Source of the DNA: Enoplolaimus lenunculus | Lineage: Eukaryota > Nematoda > Enoplea > Enoplida > Thoracostomopsidae | Direction of reading: 5' to 3' | NCBI GenBank assembly: GCA_030248215.1 | Contig: JASANG010003482.1 | Coordinates: forward strand, 62,001-126,000 | DNA length: 64,000 bases | In this document: positions 63,701 to 64,000 of the stretch, piece by piece | Numbering within the stretch: the first letter of the stretch is position 1 | Layout: every line of letters begins with the position of its first letter | Program-made: the position numbers and the translations under genes | The notes under the pieces: generated by a model | Database searches by the model: none | Told to the model about the DNA's origin: nothing | What the model saw: only the letters and a program-made list of their open reading frames with translations

Positions 63701-64000
63701 GCAAAATAACGTAAACGGTTTTTAATATTCTGTTTTGAACCAAATCTTTCGCCAAAAATTGATTTCACTGCACATTTGCGCAAATGTTTGGGCAAGATAA
63801 CCCTGAACGATAATAAAAGACAAAACATGTTTTGCGTTACTTTTCATGTTTGGTCATTTGAAAAACCGGAGCCTGGCAAAACCGTAAATCCCACATTTGA
63901 ATAACTGGATAATGATCGTCCTCGGATGCAAGGCACAATGATGTTGACACTTCTGGATCCCAACAAATATTGTTCCACAATGTCTACAACGTTCATCAAA
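28311..64000 (-). CDS. SEC31A: SEC31 homolog, COPII outer-coat scaffold protein (N-terminus beyond the right edge)
   Basis: 21 exons are in view: 63841-63983, 63374-63473, 63096-63263, 61124-61270, 39666-39798, 38865-39001, 38320-38394, 37835-38141, 36891-37069, 34604-34730, 34182-34324, 33464-33652, 33010-33135, 31911-32132, 31226-31358, 30780-30933, 30253-30466, 29965-30102, 29468-29605, 28985-29059, 28311-28499. They sum to 3,237 bp (1,078 residues plus stop) and all phases agree. SEC31 pairs with SEC13 to build the COPII cage on ER exit sites and stimulates SAR1 GTP hydrolysis through SEC23. Visible parts: late WD40 repeats (ASEDDHYPVIQMWDLRF; SCGKDCKIYIWNP), the PPNW linker, FGGKLVSF, the helical ACE1 region across exons 39001-33010, a Pro/Gln-rich disordered segment (PQPPPPPPP), and the C-terminal helical domain (QTKRKLDELSKK; ALQMHAYMI; SFMPSLKQLL). 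The first WD40 repeats lie outside the window. I use the vertebrate symbol by homology; an invertebrate would have a single SEC31. Confidence 0.97.
30527..30612 (-). repeat. tRNA-like fragment in a SEC31 intron
   Basis: On the minus strand it reads tgtgtagctcagtggtaaga (A-box-like), followed about 40 nt later by tgtggattctaaccccaca (B-box-like with a paired stem). No full cloverleaf forms and the acceptor ends do not pair well, so it is probably a decayed tRNA-derived repeat of a third type, not a working tRNA. Confidence 0.4.
30966..31035. repeat. Truncated copy of the GC-palindrome MITE
   Basis: It begins acaaggacagaattaagttc and continues into a cgcgaatgcgtctgcgg block, matching the left end of the element at 62605-62960. 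The right end is missing. It lies in the SEC31 intron next to exon 30780-30933. Confidence 0.55.
35254..35927. mobile_element. TIR element of the cggggttcacg family, both ends present
   Basis: The left end cggggttcacgttataaccg and the right end are inverted repeats over about 23 bp, and both are followed inside by a gggacacggtttgtcccat-like block. The interior has many atcatatgatat words and a roughly 75-bp block (35528-35605) also found in a WDR4 intron at 24225-24300. There is no coding capacity. It lies in the SEC31 intron between exons 34604-34730 and 36891-37069. The partner copy is at 12178. Confidence 0.75.
36310..36372. repeat. Short dispersed repeat end shared with 21930-21990 and 40695-40750
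   Basis: The block gcattccagctttaatatat and the upstream ctgcccaaaatacgg match two other intron sites at 21930-21990 and 40695-40750 (common words: cagctttaataatatagatt). It is probably one end of a small element whose other end I did not identify. Confidence 0.4.
40806..41553. repeat. Long inverted repeat made by two opposed hAT-like MITE copies
   Basis: The 40806-41115 arm is the reverse complement of about 41162-41475, with an AT-rich spacer of some 45 bp between them. The right copy (41162-41553) is full length, with ends caggtcaccgg and gttgcaccctg flanked by atatatat on both sides, which fits an 8-bp duplication. The left copy lacks its outer end. A third copy in the same direction as the right one ends at 40424. 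Both arms contain the block gaaatccaccatcaatggct. Confidence 0.8.
46300..46745. repeat. Diverged tandem array, period about 110 bp
   Basis: The segment gtggaaaagttaaacgta followed by gttttct-like sequence, then tggtccggtagag and ggaatgtgtggttcggtt-like blocks, recurs about four times with many differences. The overlapping plus-strand reading frame at 46521-46808 follows the repeat and has no other support. Confidence 0.55.
47080..47236. mobile_element. 'Ggcccgtagctag' element, best-preserved copy
   Basis: It starts aggcccgtagctagcttacc and ends tctgactacggacccgg, which is an imperfect inverse of the start, so the family (also at 5349, 9533 and 19526) appears to be a small TIR element. Internal blocks ggggctaaaaatttttt and gttttcgatgacttagaagc are shared. 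Confidence 0.55.
47452..47654. mobile_element. 'Gcggatccagaaatttc' element
   Basis: It starts agcggatccagaaatttcag and ends ccgggatccgctagtg, which are inverted at the GCGGATCC core. Similar pieces occur near 3055, 5090, 6673, 23085-23275, 50815-50975 and 55435. These are probably members of one or two related MITE families. Confidence 0.5.
49230..49413 (-). mobile_element. Truncated inverted copy of the TA-flanked MITE
   Basis: The right end (tattctggccataacag, then TA) is the inverse of the family start at 1628, and the block tttggcctctccagaggg is shared. The other end is missing at about 49230, where it abuts a ccggttccgg-type repeat. Confidence 0.65.
49578..50347. repeat. 385-bp tandem direct duplication, near identical
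   Basis: Two copies (49578-49962 and 49963-50347) follow each other directly. By eye they differ at one base (cctagctgtcatt versus cctagttgtcatt). Both begin cgctgtgcggcatcatgcg and end aaggtacgatgg. An identical 76-codon reading frame occurs in each, but it has no recognisable features. The event is very recent, or it could be an assembly artefact. Confidence 0.92.
52215..52445 (-). mobile_element. Inverted copy of the tRNA-derived SINE-like element
   Basis: On the minus strand it repeats the order seen at 12770-13000: a cttgtcctagtgcatatgca block, gtcgacacatatagtcg, the tRNA-like head gcgggctgcctggcgcagtg, and an aggtctgatgtcccggttcc tail. The presence of both flanking parts in two distant places sets the extent of the mobile unit. 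Confidence 0.75.
54392..58996 (+). CDS. Divergent rhodopsin-like (class A) seven-transmembrane receptor, nested in SEC31 intron
   Basis: There are three exons: 54392-55000, 55622-56123, 57189-58996. Phases match and the sum is 2,919 bp (972 residues plus stop). Residues 1-35 form an N-terminus with N-glycosylation sites (NRS, NTT). TM1 is about 36-58. TM2 is about 60-82, with LSFAD matching the class A LxxAD motif. TM3 is about 177-203, ending ISIERLY in place of DRY. TM4 is about 219-239, TM5 about 342-368, TM6 about 394-416, and TM7 about 451-472, with RPLVDILLYF in the NPxxY position. The first extracellular loop contains about 25 consecutive Thr. The second contains an Asn-rich run. The cytoplasmic tail is about 500 residues, rich in Ser/Gly/Gln/Asn, with poly-Pro patches. 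Typical TM4 Trp and TM6 CWxP are absent. The ligand is unknown. The gene runs against SEC31. An additional upstream exon cannot be excluded. Confidence 0.85.
54700..54773 (+). repeat. (ACT)n microsatellite encoding a Thr run in the receptor
   Basis: About 25 ACT triplets in frame encode the poly-Thr in the first extracellular loop of the receptor. The nearly pure codon use (only ACT until the final ACC) shows recent triplet slippage, so length variation between individuals is likely. Confidence 0.9.
55768..55920 (+). repeat. AAC-rich triplet tract encoding an Asn-rich loop in the receptor
   Basis: Irregular aac/aat triplets mixed with atc and aaa encode the Asn-rich part of the second extracellular loop. 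Interruptions make it older than the ACT tract. It stays in frame with both flanking transmembrane segments. Confidence 0.85.
56303..57020. mobile_element. Putative TIR element in intron 2 of the receptor gene
   Basis: The left end ctagagatgtgagtctcaat and the right end, whose inverse is cagtgatgagagtctcagtg, form imperfect inverted repeats rich in gtctca words. The interior is AT-rich and non-coding. It would fill most of the 56124-57188 intron. Confidence 0.5.
59017..59022 (+). terminator. Poly(A) signal of the receptor gene (AATAAA)
   Basis: AATAAA lies 21 bp after the TAA stop, followed by a GT-rich stretch (ggtgtttgtgtgttcg) typical of downstream cleavage elements. This supports a short 3' UTR and a real transcript end inside the SEC31 intron. 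Confidence 0.65.
60726..61092. mobile_element. hAT-like MITE next to a SEC31 splice donor
   Basis: It begins caaggtgcaaccggaaatcc and ends ctgctttgcaccctg, which are inverted repeats of the family seen at 26192 and 41162. The right end is 31 bp from the SEC31 exon at 61124-61270, on the donor side. Confidence 0.65.
61574..62384. mobile_element. hAT-like element on the acceptor side of the same SEC31 exon, with internal duplication
   Basis: It begins agggtgcaaccggaattata and ends ccagttacaccctg, with ccggaa-rich subterminal sequence. A block of about 115 bp starting ccctgcttgataggaatcg occurs at 62229-62344 and again at 62380-62495, separated by 35 bp that resemble an element end (accggaattccagttacacc). 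This suggests an insertion or unequal exchange at the terminus. Confidence 0.6.
62605..62960. mobile_element. GC-rich palindromic MITE
   Basis: The ends cacggacagaattaagtgc and its inverse form 19-bp perfect inverted repeats, with AGT directly outside both ends (possible 3-bp duplication). The whole interior consists of short cgcggtt/aaccgcg and gcgatcgc words, so it can fold at many scales, and it is far more GC-rich than its surroundings. Arg-rich reading frames on both strands follow from this composition and are not genes. A truncated copy is at 30966. Confidence 0.8.

Noticed and set aside
1-64000. Retroviral, LTR or Polinton-type elements
   Set aside because: I looked for reverse transcriptase, integrase, capsid and envelope-like frames and for long terminal repeats and saw none.
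1-64000. Assignment to a particular tunicate species
   Set aside because: The MITE-rich, gene-dense style is compatible with tunicates, but no sequence feature proves it.

Overview
The window is from an animal nuclear genome. It is AT-rich, its genes are split by many short spliced introns, and it is packed with small non-autonomous DNA transposons (MITEs) and tRNA-derived repeats. Conserved genes identify it as metazoan. The style suggests a marine invertebrate and a tunicate is one candidate, but nothing in the sequence fixes the species.

Layout, left to right. (1) 723-11741, minus strand: a composite extracellular-protein gene. Its exons run from a Cys-containing segment and a short collagen stretch through a Cys-rich module and a Thr-rich mucin domain to a beta-rich-looking C-terminus. 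The 5' end was not found. (2) 14225-15235, plus strand: an uncharacterised 336-residue soluble protein in one uninterrupted ORF, with a repeated YLExKYPxLF motif. (3) 19955-25436, minus strand: a complete ten-exon WDR4 gene, the WD40 partner of the METTL1 tRNA m7G46 methyltransferase (478 residues). (4) 28311 to beyond the right edge, minus strand: SEC31, the COPII outer-coat protein, with 21 exons in view (1,078 residues, from the late WD40 repeats to the stop). (5) 54392-58996, plus strand: a three-exon, 972-residue divergent rhodopsin-like seven-transmembrane receptor lying wholly inside the 21.3-kb SEC31 intron, on the opposite strand.

I built the gene models by joining exons at AG/GT borders. 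Phases match across every WDR4, SEC31 and receptor junction, and exon lengths sum to whole codons. The genes do not form one pathway: WDR4 and SEC31 are housekeeping genes, and the other three look lineage-specific.

The rest is intron and intergenic DNA full of repeat families: TA-flanked elements; CCTAAG-rich elements with 8-bp target duplications; CAGGGTG-ended hAT-like elements; a TTAA-flanked piggyBac-like MITE carrying a tRNA-like core; tRNA-derived SINE-like copies, one with its 3' half amplified in tandem; a 385-bp near-perfect tandem duplication; and a long inverted repeat. I saw no retroviral, LTR or Polinton-like element and no CRISPR array.

The most unusual items are the nested receptor, whose extracellular loops carry homopolymer runs, the collagen/Cys-rich/mucin gene, and the TTAA element with a tRNA-like core.
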